DNA from: Streptomyces olivaceus | GTDB taxonomy: Bacteria; Actinomycetota; Actinomycetes; Streptomycetales; Streptomycetaceae | Reading direction: 5' to 3' | DNA length: 64,000 nt | Assembly (NCBI RefSeq): GCF_000721235.1 | Contig: NZ_JOFH01000015.1 | Coordinates: forward strand, 1 to 64,000 | In this document: positions 34,845 to 43,832 of the stretch, piece by piece | Numbering within the stretch: position 1 is the stretch's first letter | Layout of the letters: the number at the start of each line of letters is the position of its first letter | The notes under the pieces: model-generated | Told to the model about the DNA's origin: nothing | The model's database searches: none | The model's input: the letters and a program-made list of their open reading frames with translations, nothing else | Made by a program: the position numbers and the translations under genes

Positions 34845-35675
34845 ATGCACGACTACGACTACACGGACACCACCGCCCTGGTCACCGGGGCGTCGAAGGG
34901 GCTGGGCGAGGCCTACGCCCGGGACCTCGCCTCCCGCGGCGCGCACCTGGTACTGGTCGCACGCTCGGGCGACGCCCTTCACGCCCTTGCCGACCGGATA
35001 CGGGAGGCGCATTCCGTCCGCGTCGACGTGGTCGCCGCGGATCTCTCGGACCGGCATTCGCCGCAGGCCGTCGTCGACGCCGTCGACGGACTCGGTCTGG
35101 ACGTCGATCTCCTCGTCAACAACGCCGGGACGGGCGCGGTGGGACCGTTCCTCGGGCGGCCTCTCGGCCCCACCCTCCAGTCCGTCGACGTGAACGTCAC
35201 CGCGCTCGTGGGCCTGGTGCACCTGCTGGGCGCCCGCATGGTCGCCCGCGGGCACGGCGGTATCGTCAACGTCGCCTCGACCGCCGCCTTCCAGCCCATG
35301 CCGTACCAGGCGAGCTACGCCGCGACCAAGGCGTTCGTGCTCTCGTTCACCGAGGCGCTCGCCGAGGAGGTACGGGGCACCGGCGTACGCGTGATGGCGG
35401 CCCACCCGGGAGCCACCGACACCGGGTTCTTCGACGGCACGACCGCGTCCATGAACCCGAGGTTCACGGACGCCCCCGCCGACGTCGCCGCCAAGACGCT
35501 CGACGACTTCGCGCGCGGCGCGTTCCTGTCCTTCCCCGGGCGCCGCTCCCAGCGCGCCGCGGCCTTCGTGCCCCGTCTGCTGCCGCGTCCCGCCGTAGCC
35601 CGCCTGACCGGGAGGCTCAACCGCAAGCTGGGGTTGCGGGACGTCCGCGACCTCGCCCCCGTGCGGGGGAAGTGA
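34845..35675 (+). CDS. Short-chain dehydrogenase in a MarR-controlled operon
   Basis: 276 residues. TGASKGLG (14-21), NNAGTGAVG, VNVASTAAF with the catalytic Ser, and YAATK. The long C-terminus (LLPRPAVARLTGRLNRKLG) resembles SDRs of the dltE/DhrS7-like group. GAGGGAGC lies 11 bases before the ATG. Its stop overlaps the oxidoreductase start by one base (TGATG), so the two act together, plausibly in detoxifying reactive carbonyls. Confidence 0.92.
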   Translation: MHDYDYTDTTALVTGASKGLGEAYARDLASRGAHLVLVARSGDALHALADRIREAHSVRVDVVAADLSDRHSPQAVVDAVDGLGLDVDLLVNNAGTGAVGPFLGRPLGPTLQSVDVNVTALVGLVHLLGARMVARGHGGIVNVASTAAFQPMPYQASYAATKAFVLSFTEALAEEVRGTGVRVMAAHPGATDTGFFDGTTASMNPRFTDAPADVAAKTLDDFARGAFLSFPGRRSQRAAAFVPRLLPRPAVARLTGRLNRKLGLRDVRDLAPVRGK

Positions 35676-36904
35676 TGACCGCGCTGAGCGAGCCGCTGCG
35701 TCTGGGCAGCGGCGCCGTACTGCCCAACAGGATCGCCAAGGCCGCGATGGAGGAGTTGCTCGCCGTGCCGGGGCAGTTGCCCGGGGACGCGCTCCTCACG
35801 CTCTACCGGCGCATGGCCGCGGGAGGCGCGGGGCTTCTCCTCACCGGGCACGTCATGATCGACCGCCGGGCGGTGGCCCAGCCCGGCGATGTCGTCCTGG
35901 AGCGGGATACGCCTCTGGAGCCGTTCCGGCGGTGGGCGGAGGCCGGGCGGTCGGCGGGCGGGCGGGTCTGGATGCAGATCAATCACCCCGGGCGCGTCGT
36001 ACCCAAGGACCTCGCCCGCACCACTTGGGCCCCCTCGGCCGTGCCCATCGAGGTCGGCGGTCTGTCCCGCATGTATCCGACGCCCCGGCCGATGGGCGAA
36101 CGGGACATCGAGGAGGTGGTGGAGCGCTTCGCCGTGACCGCGCGGCGGGCGCGGGAGGCCGGCTTCGACGGGGTCGAGATCCATGCCGCCCACGGGTACC
36201 TCCTCTCCCAGTTCCTCTCCCCCTTGGTGAACCGGCGCGAGGACCGATGGGGCGGCAGCCTGGCCAACCGTGCCCGCCTGCTGCTCGACGTCGTCGGCGC
36301 GGTGCGCGAGCGCGTCGGTACGGACTTCGCCGTGGGCGTGAAACTGAACTCGGCCGACTTCCAGCGCGGCGGCCTCGACACCGACGACGCGCGCGACGTC
36401 ATCAAGATGCTCGCCGACGTGGGGGCGGACCTGGTGGAGCTGTCCGGCGGCAGCATCGAGAGCCTGGCCACCGCCGGCGCCCCCGCCGACGGCCGCACCC
36501 TGGCCCGCGAGGCGTACTTCCTCTCCCTCGCCGAGCAGCTCGTCGCCACCTCGCCGCTGCCGCTGATGCTGACCGGCGGGATCCGGCGGCGTGCCGTCGC
36601 CCAGCAGGTGATCGACTCCGGGGTCGCCGTGGCGGGCGTGGCCACGGCGCTGGCGATCGACCCCACGCTGCCGGGGCAGTGGCTGGACGGCCGCGACGCG
36701 CCGGCCGACCCGCCCCGCACCCGGCTGCGGAACAAGACGCTCGCCGCCGCGGCCCTCCAGTCCGTCACCTCACGCCAACTCGCCCGCCTCGGACGGGGCA
36801 GGCCGCCCACGACGCTCTACTCCCCCGCCGTCGCACTTCTCCTCGAACGCCTCGTCCGGGCGCGGCGCCGCCGCGAGTACCTCAAGTGGCACACGCCCGG
36901 CTGA
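35675..36904 (+). CDS. NADH:flavin oxidoreductase, old yellow enzyme family
   Basis: 409 residues. FMN-barrel motifs: LPNRIAKAAMEE, GHVMIDRRAV, WMQINHPGR, EAGFDGVEIHAAHGYLLSQFLSPLVNRREDRWGGS, VGVKLNSADF, LTGGIRRR. HAAHGYLL supplies the His pair that holds the substrate oxygen. Reduces activated C=C bonds such as enones with NAD(P)H. Coupled to the SDR. A ~60-residue basic C-terminal tail follows the barrel. Confidence 0.92.
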   Translation: MTALSEPLRLGSGAVLPNRIAKAAMEELLAVPGQLPGDALLTLYRRMAAGGAGLLLTGHVMIDRRAVAQPGDVVLERDTPLEPFRRWAEAGRSAGGRVWMQINHPGRVVPKDLARTTWAPSAVPIEVGGLSRMYPTPRPMGERDIEEVVERFAVTARRAREAGFDGVEIHAAHGYLLSQFLSPLVNRREDRWGGSLANRARLLLDVVGAVRERVGTDFAVGVKLNSADFQRGGLDTDDARDVIKMLADVGADLVELSGGSIESLATAGAPADGRTLAREAYFLSLAEQLVATSPLPLMLTGGIRRRAVAQQVIDSGVAVAGVATALAIDPTLPGQWLDGRDAPADPPRTRLRNKTLAAAALQSVTSRQLARLGRGRPPTTLYSPAVALLLERLVRARRRREYLKWHTPG

Positions 36905-37060
36905 GGGTGGAAACGCGACCAGGCCGGGGAGGGCGGCAGCGTGACCGATACGGCACCGGCCCGTGTCGTGATCTGCCGAACACACAGGCCGAACCGGACC
37001 ACCCTTGATCGTTTCACGGGCTCTATGGACGTCTGAATCGAGTTGGGATTTCATGATTCC

Positions 37061-39181
37061 ATGACCAAAAGGGAGCGTTGGGCACTGGCTCTCTGGCTGT
37101 CGGGGGGTGTGGTCGTCGTCTGGGCCGTGGTCCACTTCGGTTTCGAACCGGTGACGGCGGCACTGGGCATCGGCGGGACGCTGTTGGTGGCGTCTCCCGC
37201 CAGGACCGCCATCGCCCGGACCTGGGCGTGGAATGCCGAACGCAGCGACGGCACGCAACTCGACGCGGCCGCGACCGCGTTGGCATACGCAGTCGAACGG
37301 CACTGGGCCGGCGAGGCCAGCCGCCGTCGGCAGCGTCTCGCGGTGGACCGGATCCCACTCCGCTGGGACACGGTCCACGACCCCCGCCCCCGCGACGTCT
37401 CCACCGGGGCGACGGACGGCCCACGGCCGGACCGCGGAAGCATCGACGAGCTCATCGAAGACTACGCCGACCGGCCCTCGCGCCTGGTCGTGGTGGGCGA
37501 CGCCGGCTCGGGCAAGACCGGCCTCTGTGTCGACCTCACGCTGGCCCTGTGCCGGCGCAGGGACCCGCGTCGCGTGCCCGTCCTGCTGCAACTCTCCGGC
37601 TGGAACCCGGAGGTGAGCTTCCAGGACTGGATCGTGCATCGCCTCACGGAGGACTACCGGTTCCTCTCGGACACCACGAAGTACGGTACGGGGGCAGCCA
37701 TGGAGCTGCTCCTGCACGACCGGCTCCTGCTCCTCCTCGACGGGCTCGACGAACTGCCGTCCGCGTTGCGCGGGCAGGTGCTCAGGGCCCTGCGTGAGAA
37801 CGCCCATCTGCCGGCGGACACCGTCCTGACGTGCCGTTCGGCCGAGTACCGCCTGACGGTTGCCGAAGAGCCTCTTCCCGACAGCCGGTTGATCCGGCTC
37901 CTGCCCGTCTCGGTGGACGACACCGTGGCCTATCTGGAGTCGCACTTCCCCGACGACCTGGAACGCTGGGGCCAGGTCGTGCGCAGCCTGCGTACGGACC
38001 CGAGCGGTCCCCTCGCGACCGCACTGTCCAATCCCCTCATGCTCTTCCTGATCCGGGCCACGTATCAGCGTCGAAGCAGCACACCGGCCGGTCTGCTCGA
38101 CACCACCGGCTTCGGCACGAGTGAGCTGATCGAACAGCATCTCCTCGACGCGTTCGTCCCGGTCGTCTTCGCCTCTCCTCCGATGGGCGCGGACGACGGC
38201 AATCCGAGACGTCCCTCGCACCAGTGGCCCGCCCAGCGGGCTCAGCGATCCCTTGCCTTCTTCGCCGAGCGGCTGGAGTCCCGCCTCCACGGCGAGGAGG
38301 AAGGCACCGTCGATCTGAGCTGGTGGGAGCTGCGCACCCTGGCCGCCATCCCCCGCTATCCGTTTCTGCTGGTGCCCGCGCTGATCGGCACGGTCGGCTG
38401 CTGCTTGCTGGGGCTGCTCGTGTTCGGCCTCTTCGGACGGGCCGGTTTCGGCGCTCTCTTCGGTACCGCGGTCGGCCTGGTCTTCAGTCCTCTCCTCGGT
38501 CTCGTGCGGGCGGAGCCGCCGAGACGTTTCGCCCCGCGCCACAGCGGCCGGCGACACCGCCTCGTGCTGCGTCCGCTCTTCCTCGACCTCGGGTTCGGCC
38601 TGATCGGGCTCGTCACCGGAGGGCTCATCGCAGGGCTCCTGTACTCGGTCACCTACGGACTGGCCGCGGGACTCGCTTTCGGCTTCGTGTTCTCGTCGGC
38701 CCGTCGCTTCACTCGTGCCACAGAGCCCAAGCACGTGGTCACTCCGCTGAGATCTCTGCGGGACGACCGGAACGCCGTGCTGTACGCGTGGCTGTACGGC
38801 TCCGCCACGGGCGCGTGCGTGGGCGGCTTCCTCGCCACGGCCGGAACCGAACGGGCCCGTTTCGACCTGGTCTTCTCGGTCTCCCCCATCCTGCAGGGGC
38901 TCGCGGGAGCACTGGTCGGGGCCGTGCTGTCCGGCGCGGGACTCGGCATGGTCGTCCTCTCGACGAGCGCGTGGGGGCGCTACACCACCGCGCGGTGGTG
39001 GCTGGCATGGCGCAAGCGCACCCCGCGGGACCTGGCCGCCTTCCTGGACGACGCCCACAAGCTGGGTGCCCTGCGGTCCACCGGCGCTCATTACCAGTTC
39101 AGGCACGCGAGTCTGCAGCGTCACCTGGCCGCGCACCGCCCAACCGTCCGGGCGAGGACCGCGGACTCACCCAGCGGCTGA
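37061..39181 (+). CDS. NACHT-domain NTPase with C-terminal membrane region
   Basis: 706 residues. Two N-terminal hydrophobic segments (10-50), then a STAND/NACHT NTPase: Walker A GDAGSGKTG (146-154), Walker B RLLLLLDGLDEL (221-232), sensor-like TCRSAEY and the winged-helix NPLMLFLI. About six membrane segments follow (~440-640) and the C-terminal FLDDAHKLGALRSTGAHYQFRHASLQRHLA motif of actinomycete NACHT proteins. These may act in stress or phage defence, but no classical effector or sensor domain is visible and no defence genes adjoin it. The 3' end overlaps the convergent gene by 15 bases. Confidence 0.88.
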   Translation: MTKRERWALALWLSGGVVVVWAVVHFGFEPVTAALGIGGTLLVASPARTAIARTWAWNAERSDGTQLDAAATALAYAVERHWAGEASRRRQRLAVDRIPLRWDTVHDPRPRDVSTGATDGPRPDRGSIDELIEDYADRPSRLVVVGDAGSGKTGLCVDLTLALCRRRDPRRVPVLLQLSGWNPEVSFQDWIVHRLTEDYRFLSDTTKYGTGAAMELLLHDRLLLLLDGLDELPSALRGQVLRALRENAHLPADTVLTCRSAEYRLTVAEEPLPDSRLIRLLPVSVDDTVAYLESHFPDDLERWGQVVRSLRTDPSGPLATALSNPLMLFLIRATYQRRSSTPAGLLDTTGFGTSELIEQHLLDAFVPVVFASPPMGADDGNPRRPSHQWPAQRAQRSLAFFAERLESRLHGEEEGTVDLSWWELRTLAAIPRYPFLLVPALIGTVGCCLLGLLVFGLFGRAGFGALFGTAVGLVFSPLLGLVRAEPPRRFAPRHSGRRHRLVLRPLFLDLGFGLIGLVTGGLIAGLLYSVTYGLAAGLAFGFVFSSARRFTRATEPKHVVTPLRSLRDDRNAVLYAWLYGSATGACVGGFLATAGTERARFDLVFSVSPILQGLAGALVGAVLSGAGLGMVVLSTSAWGRYTTARWWLAWRKRTPRDLAAFLDDAHKLGALRSTGAHYQFRHASLQRHLAAHRPTVRARTADSPSG

Positions 39182-40105
39182 CCCTCCGTCCGCCGACGCG
39201 TCCGCCCGTACCACCGGGCCCGTCTCCGGCGCCGCCATGGACAGTACGGGCGCGCCGAGCACCCAGAAGGTGGTACGGCTCGGCCAGTGCCTGCCTCGTC
39301 GGCCCCGGGCCGGAGGTTCCGGGTGGTAGGAGGCCCTTGGGAAGCGAACCCCGGCTCCGCTCGGCCGGCGCCCGGCAGCGACCATCTCTATCTCCGTGAG
39401 GCCCGCGCTGACCGCGTCCAGTGCCGTGAACTGCCGCCCCGGCAGCGGAAAAGCGAACTCCACGACGACCCTGGACGACTGGCCGGACCCGCGCTCCGAG
39501 GCCTGCCTGTCCAGGAGTTCGCGCACATCACCGGGCCGCGTCAGTTCGTAGCTCGATGCGTCGGTCCGTGCCGGTTCGCGGCTCGATGCGTCGCGATGGC
39601 CGGGGCCGGTCGCCAGCCGGTGCCGGACCGTACAGCGCACCACCTCGAACCACGTGTCACGGAGGACTTCGGTCTGCACCGCGAGCCATCTCCGCTCGTA
39701 CCTGCGCTGCTGCCTCTCGGCCCTGACCAGCGCCCAGGCACGGATCACCAGCCACATCACGAGCACCCCGGCGGTCCAGCTGAGGTAGGGGCGGGCCGGG
39801 GCCACCACAGCGAACTGCCCCGCCCAGAGTGCCACGGGGAGCAGGAAGCCCCTTCGGTTCGCGAGGTGCGCCTCGGCAAAGCGCGGTGCCCGCAGCCGCA
39901 CCAGGGTCGTACGGACGAACGACGCGAGCGGGGACTCCGCCGGATAGAGCGGGACTTGGAGGTCGGGGCGCGGCATGTTGCCGTCGCCGCTCCGCGCGTT
40001 GGGCGGCTCCTCGGTCGTACCGGCTGAAGTGTCCACTTCCCCCGCCCGTCCCGGCCCGGTTGCTCCCTCATAGAACGTACCCGAACGCCCGGCGGCCTCA
40101 CCCAT
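39167..40105 (-). CDS. Hypothetical membrane protein
   Basis: 312 residues from the ATG at 40105 (GGAAG upstream); a longer frame to 40192 exists. Residues ~1-70 are hydrophilic, two hydrophobic segments lie at ~95-130, and a coiled/basic stretch ALVRAERQQRRYERRWLAVQ follows. The C-terminal half is soluble (VVVEFAFPLPGRQFTALDAVSAGL). No family recognised. The reading frame has Streptomyces-like codon bias. Its position between a NACHT gene and an isoprenoid-synthase-like gene gives no firm clue. Confidence 0.6.
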   Translation of the reverse strand: MGEAAGRSGTFYEGATGPGRAGEVDTSAGTTEEPPNARSGDGNMPRPDLQVPLYPAESPLASFVRTTLVRLRAPRFAEAHLANRRGFLLPVALWAGQFAVVAPARPYLSWTAGVLVMWLVIRAWALVRAERQQRRYERRWLAVQTEVLRDTWFEVVRCTVRHRLATGPGHRDASSREPARTDASSYELTRPGDVRELLDRQASERGSGQSSRVVVEFAFPLPGRQFTALDAVSAGLTEIEMVAAGRRPSGAGVRFPRASYHPEPPARGRRGRHWPSRTTFWVLGAPVLSMAAPETGPVVRADASADGGSAAG

Positions 40106-40252
40106 GGCTTCCGGCTCGTCGCCCCTCCGCCGGTGGAGTAGGCGTGGCCGTACGCGGTTAGCCTTCTCAGCATGGGGGACGCCGGGCACCATGGGCTGCG
40201 CGATGCATCAGCAGTCGTCTGTTGTGCACTGTCCGCGCGAGGGTGGGGCTCG

Positions 40253-41134
40253 GTGCTGAAGTTCGCTCGTACCGAGCACCGACAGGTGGTGCGCGCTTTC
40301 GACCGGACCGCACTTCCCCTCATCGAGCAGACCCTGCGAGACGATCGCCGCAGACACACCGTCCGCGCATCCCTGCTGGGCACGAGCATGAAGGTGGGAC
40401 TGGCGATGTGGGGATACGCCTCCATGGCGCGCGTCCCCTTCGACGCCGAACTGTCGGTTCTGGGAAGCTCGTTCACCCGTCTCTACGACGATCTCATCGA
40501 CCACTGCGATCGTGACGACCTGGACATCGACCTCTGCGGCCTGTTCGCCGGCGAGTCGTTCCGCCCGCACGACCGCTTGGAAGAACTGCTCATCCTCCTG
40601 CACGGCGCCATCGCCATGCGCATGCCCCATTTGCCCGACGATCCGATCTACCCCCTCCTGCGTCACCTGCACGAGGTCCAGCTGCGGTCCCGCCGCCAGC
40701 GGGACTCCGACTTGTCCTCCGCGGAGATCGTCGAGATCACCAGAGGAAAGGGCGGACTGGGAATGGTCGCCCTGCTCGCCCTTCTGCGCCCGCGGATGTC
40801 GCCACGGGAACACGACCTCATCATGGAACTGGGCGACCTCTTCCAACTGCTGGACGACCTCCACGATCTCGCTCTCGACCGGGCGGAGCACATCACCACC
40901 AGCGCGACCCTGGGCACCTTTTCCCTCACCGAGCTGGCCGCCCGCATCACCGCCCTGAGCAACCGGTTCCGCGCCTACTACGGGACCGCCCACCCCCTCT
41001 CCGCCCACCTGGCCCTGACGCTCATCGGCGCGCCCCTCGCAGCGCGGCGCGGCCGACGCACCTCGCCCGGCCCCGTCGCCGCGTTCCGCCCGCCGCGTCA
41101 GCTGTTCTCACGGGTGGACAACATCCGGCCCTGA
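40253..41134 (+). CDS. Class 1 isoprenoid-synthase-fold protein
   Basis: 293 residues from the GTG at 40253 (GAGGG nine bases upstream); ATG 40172 in the same frame lacks a ribosome site. Mostly helical, with an acidic LYDDLIDHCDRDDLD near 80 and a second DLFQLLDDLHDLALDRAEH near 210, the two Asp-rich positions of trans-prenyl/terpene synthases. Neither is a canonical DDxxD; the first reads DDLID. No terpene cyclase, P450 or prenyl donor genes adjoin it, so product and activity are unknown. Confidence 0.72.
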   Translation: MLKFARTEHRQVVRAFDRTALPLIEQTLRDDRRRHTVRASLLGTSMKVGLAMWGYASMARVPFDAELSVLGSSFTRLYDDLIDHCDRDDLDIDLCGLFAGESFRPHDRLEELLILLHGAIAMRMPHLPDDPIYPLLRHLHEVQLRSRRQRDSDLSSAEIVEITRGKGGLGMVALLALLRPRMSPREHDLIMELGDLFQLLDDLHDLALDRAEHITTSATLGTFSLTELAARITALSNRFRAYYGTAHPLSAHLALTLIGAPLAARRGRRTSPGPVAAFRPPRQLFSRVDNIRP

Positions 41135-41165
41135 GCAGTTCAGCGCGTACGGAAGCAGACCGTCC

Positions 41166-41570
41166 TCAGCCGGGCGGGTGCTCCTCGCTGCGCCGGTTGG
41201 CCCGGTCTATCTCGGCCATGTGCTGTTCGGCCCACTCGCGGAGTGCGGCCAGCGGTTCGTCCAGGGTCAGGCCGAGCGGGGTGAGTGAGTAGTACACGCG
41301 CGGGGGCACCGTGGCCTCCACCCTGCGGTCGACCAGGCCGTCGCGGGTGAGGCCCTGGAGGGTGACCGACAGCATCTTCTGCGAGACGCCGGCCATCCTG
41401 CGCTGCAGTTCCGCGAAGCGGACCTCGTCCGGGGACGCCTCCGCCAGGACCTTCACCGCCATGGAGGTCCATTTCGTGCCGATCCGGTCGAGCAGTCGGC
41501 GGGTGGGGCACTGGGGGTCGAACAGGTCCCCCCGACGGCCGTTCGGGGAGCGCGATGTCGAGGGGGTCAC
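41166..41570 (-). CDS. HxlR-family regulator
   Basis: 134 residues. CPTRRLLDRIGTKWTSMAVKVLAE carries the redox-capable N-terminal Cys common in the family, followed by RFAELQRRMAGVSQKMLSVTLQGLTRDGLVDRRVEATVPPRVYYSLTPLG (winged helix) and LREWAEQH. GTG start at 41570. Divergent from the alpha/beta hydrolase, with GGTAAC repeats between. Likely represses or activates that gene in response to electrophiles or oxidants. Confidence 0.93.
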   Translation of the reverse strand: MTPSTSRSPNGRRGDLFDPQCPTRRLLDRIGTKWTSMAVKVLAEASPDEVRFAELQRRMAGVSQKMLSVTLQGLTRDGLVDRRVEATVPPRVYYSLTPLGLTLDEPLAALREWAEQHMAEIDRANRRSEEHPPG

Positions 41571-41620
41571 CTGGAGCTCACCACCTGTGGCAGAAGTGCG
41601 GTCTTGGCTCCGTCATGGTA

Positions 41621-41666
41621 GTTACCTATCGTTCTGTTGTCACCATTGGTAACCGCCATGGGTAAC
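41621..41666. promoter_or_regulatory. GTTACC/GGTAAC repeat cluster, candidate HxlR site
   Basis: GTTACC at 41621-41626 faces GGTAAC at 41648-41653, with another GGTAAC at 41661-41666 (GGTAACCGCC repeated 13 bases apart). They lie between the divergent HxlR and hydrolase starts. Confidence 0.6.
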
Positions 41667-41688
41667 CGCCCGCCCCGAGGGAGCCTCC

Positions 41689-42600
41689 TTGTCTGTTACT
41701 TTCCGGCGCGTAAGCGTCAACGGCGTCGAGCTCAACGTGGCCCTCAGCGGTGAGGGGCCCGCCGTGTTGCTGCTGCACGGGTTCCCGCACACCTGGCAGC
41801 TGTGGACCCGTGTCATCGACCGGCTTGCGGAACGGCACCGGGTGATCGCGCCGGACACGCGGGGAGCGGGGGCCAGCGCGCGGGCGGCGGACGGGTACGA
41901 CGCCGGGACACTGGCGCGCGACGCCGAGGCGCTGCTCGACGCCCTGGGAGAGCGGTCGGCGGCCGTGGTCGGCATCGACGCCGGTACGCCCCCGGCCTTT
42001 CTGCTCGCCATGCGGCGCCCCGATCTCGTCACCCGGCTCGTCGTCATGGAGTCGCTGTTGGGCACCCTGCCCGGCGCCGAGTCGTTCCTCGCCCAGGGGG
42101 CGCCCTGGTGGTTCGGGTTCCATTCCGTGCCCGGCCTCGCGGAGACGGTGCTCACCGGGCACGAGGAGCAGTACATCGACTGGTTCCTCGATGCCGGATC
42201 GCTTGGTGAGGGCGTCGCGCCCGCGGTGCGGGACGCCTTCGTCCGTGCCTACACCGGGAGCGAGGCCCTGCGCTGTTCCTTCTCGTACTACCGGGCGCTG
42301 CCCGAGAGTGCCGAGCAGATCAAGGAGGCCGTCGCGGGCGGCGGGCGGCTGACCGTGCCCACCATGGCCGTCGGTGCGCATCCGGTGGGAAGGACTCTTG
42401 AGCAGCAGCTCCGGCCGGTCGCCGATCACCTCGTCGGGCACCTCGTCGAGGACTGCGGGCACATCATCCCGCTGCACCGTCCCGAGCGGCTGCTCGGTCT
42501 CCTCGAACCGTTCCTCGGCGGGCCTCAGCCGTCCTGGCCGTCCACGCCGAGCGCGGTCAGCAGCATGGGCAGCGAGGCGTGCAGCTCACGCTCCCAGTAG
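41689..42600 (+). CDS. Alpha/beta hydrolase with Asp nucleophile (epoxide hydrolase/dehalogenase type)
   Basis: 303 residues from the TTG at 41689 behind GAGGGAG. Oxyanion HGFPHTW, nucleophile elbow VVGIDAG (Asp in place of Ser, as in epoxide hydrolases and haloalkane dehalogenases), and late EDCGHIIPLHRPERL with the catalytic His. Cytoplasmic hydrolase of epoxides or related electrophiles, consistent with a divergent HxlR stress regulator. The last ~25 residues (after FLGG) overlap the convergent esterase gene by 76 bases and look non-native. Confidence 0.87.
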   Translation: MSVTFRRVSVNGVELNVALSGEGPAVLLLHGFPHTWQLWTRVIDRLAERHRVIAPDTRGAGASARAADGYDAGTLARDAEALLDALGERSAAVVGIDAGTPPAFLLAMRRPDLVTRLVVMESLLGTLPGAESFLAQGAPWWFGFHSVPGLAETVLTGHEEQYIDWFLDAGSLGEGVAPAVRDAFVRAYTGSEALRCSFSYYRALPESAEQIKEAVAGGGRLTVPTMAVGAHPVGRTLEQQLRPVADHLVGHLVEDCGHIIPLHRPERLLGLLEPFLGGPQPSWPSTPSAVSSMGSEACSSRSQ

Positions 42601-43601
42601 GGCCAGCCGTGCGTTCCCGGGCCGTAGAAGTTCGTCGTCACGTGCCGCGCGCCGACCCGGCGCAGTTCCTCGGCCAGGGCGTGGTTCTGGCGGTTGAAGT
42701 CGGCTTCCAGCGCGCTGGTGCTGCCCGGTGCGTCCAGCGGGCCCGTCGTGCCGTCGCCGCAGGAGAGGTAGACCGGGATCGACCTGAGCCGTTCGGCCAG
42801 GTGGAAGGGGTCGTGGGACTGCCAGACACGGCGTTGGGCCACCGGGTCGCCCCAGACGCGGAGGGGGTCCTCGTCGCCGTTCGGGCCGGCGAAGAAGCCC
42901 AGGACGCGGTGGACCGACTCGTCGTCGAGGAGGGGGTGGGCGGAGCCCGAGTAGGCTGCCGTCGCCCGGAACATGCCGGGGTGCCGGGCGGCGTACGACA
43001 GGGCTCCCTGGCCGCCCATCGACAGGCCCGCGACGACCCGGGTGCCGCCCGCGCCCCAGTCGCGTTCCAGCAGCCTGCGCAGCTCCACCGTGTGGAAGGT
43101 CTCCCAGGCCGGGTCGCCGCCGCGGCCCTGGTTCCACCAGTCGCTGTACCAGCCGTTCCAGCCGGCCTCGGGCATGACGACCAGGACGTCGCGCAGGCTG
43201 TCGGTCTCCGCCACGTCGGTCATCGCGGTCCACGACGTGTAGTCGCCGCAGCAGCCGTGCAGGAGCCAGAGGGTGGGCCAGTGCCGGCGAGGGTGCCGCC
43301 CGTCGCCGAGGTCGTGCGGCGTCCAGCCGTCGGGCGTGAGGAGGCGGACCTCGACCGTGCGGCCGCCCAGGGCCGCCGACCGCACCGACAGGTCGACCTG
43401 CCGGTCCGCGACCCGGGTGACGGCGACCACCTCGGCGCCGGGGCGCGGGTGGGAGCCGGGCGGCGGTCCGGCGGTGCGTGCCGATGCCGTCGCCGGGGTG
43501 AGCGCGGCCAGGAGAGCCAGGAGCAGGGCCAGCAGTACGGCCGGGACCGGGAGGACTCCGGCGCCGGGGCGGTGCACGAGGTGAGGCGACTTCACGGACA
43601 C
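42525..43601 (-). CDS. Secreted esterase, mycolyltransferase/esterase D-like
   Basis: 358 residues. N-terminal signal peptide with a long hydrophobic core (VLLALLLALLAALTPATASA). Alpha/beta hydrolase with TLWLLHGCCGDYTSWTAMTD, GLSMGGQGALSYAARHPGMF (nucleophile Ser), and a late PGTHGWPYWERELHASLP with the catalytic His. This is the antigen-85/esterase D fold used for acyl transfer or ester hydrolysis outside the cell. GTG start 43601 after AGGGAG. Confidence 0.9.
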   Translation of the reverse strand: MSVKSPHLVHRPGAGVLPVPAVLLALLLALLAALTPATASARTAGPPPGSHPRPGAEVVAVTRVADRQVDLSVRSAALGGRTVEVRLLTPDGWTPHDLGDGRHPRRHWPTLWLLHGCCGDYTSWTAMTDVAETDSLRDVLVVMPEAGWNGWYSDWWNQGRGGDPAWETFHTVELRRLLERDWGAGGTRVVAGLSMGGQGALSYAARHPGMFRATAAYSGSAHPLLDDESVHRVLGFFAGPNGDEDPLRVWGDPVAQRRVWQSHDPFHLAERLRSIPVYLSCGDGTTGPLDAPGSTSALEADFNRQNHALAEELRRVGARHVTTNFYGPGTHGWPYWERELHASLPMLLTALGVDGQDG

Positions 43602-43667
43602 GGCGGCTCCCTGGGGACGGAGTGGTGTGCTCTTCGTCGCGCTGTGCGTCGTGGCCGCGGTGGAGTG

Positions 43668-43745
43668 GACCGTAGTGAAGTGGCCCGCGGTGGAAGGGGA
43701 CCGTAGTGAAGTGGCCCGTGGTGGAGCGGACCGTGGTGGAGTGCC
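43668..43745. repeat. ~31-bp tandem repeat upstream of the esterase
   Basis: Units beginning GACCGTAGTGAAGTGGCCCG start at 43668 and 43699, with a shortened third at 43729. They lie in the 231-base gap between the esterase start and the end of a methyltransferase gene. Confidence 0.85.
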
Positions 43746-43832
43746 GCACCGACTGTCCCGGCCGACGCGTGCTGCGCACCAGTATCGACCCGGCGCCGCT
43801 CACGTCAAGGCGCCCCCCTGGCGTGGGGCGGC

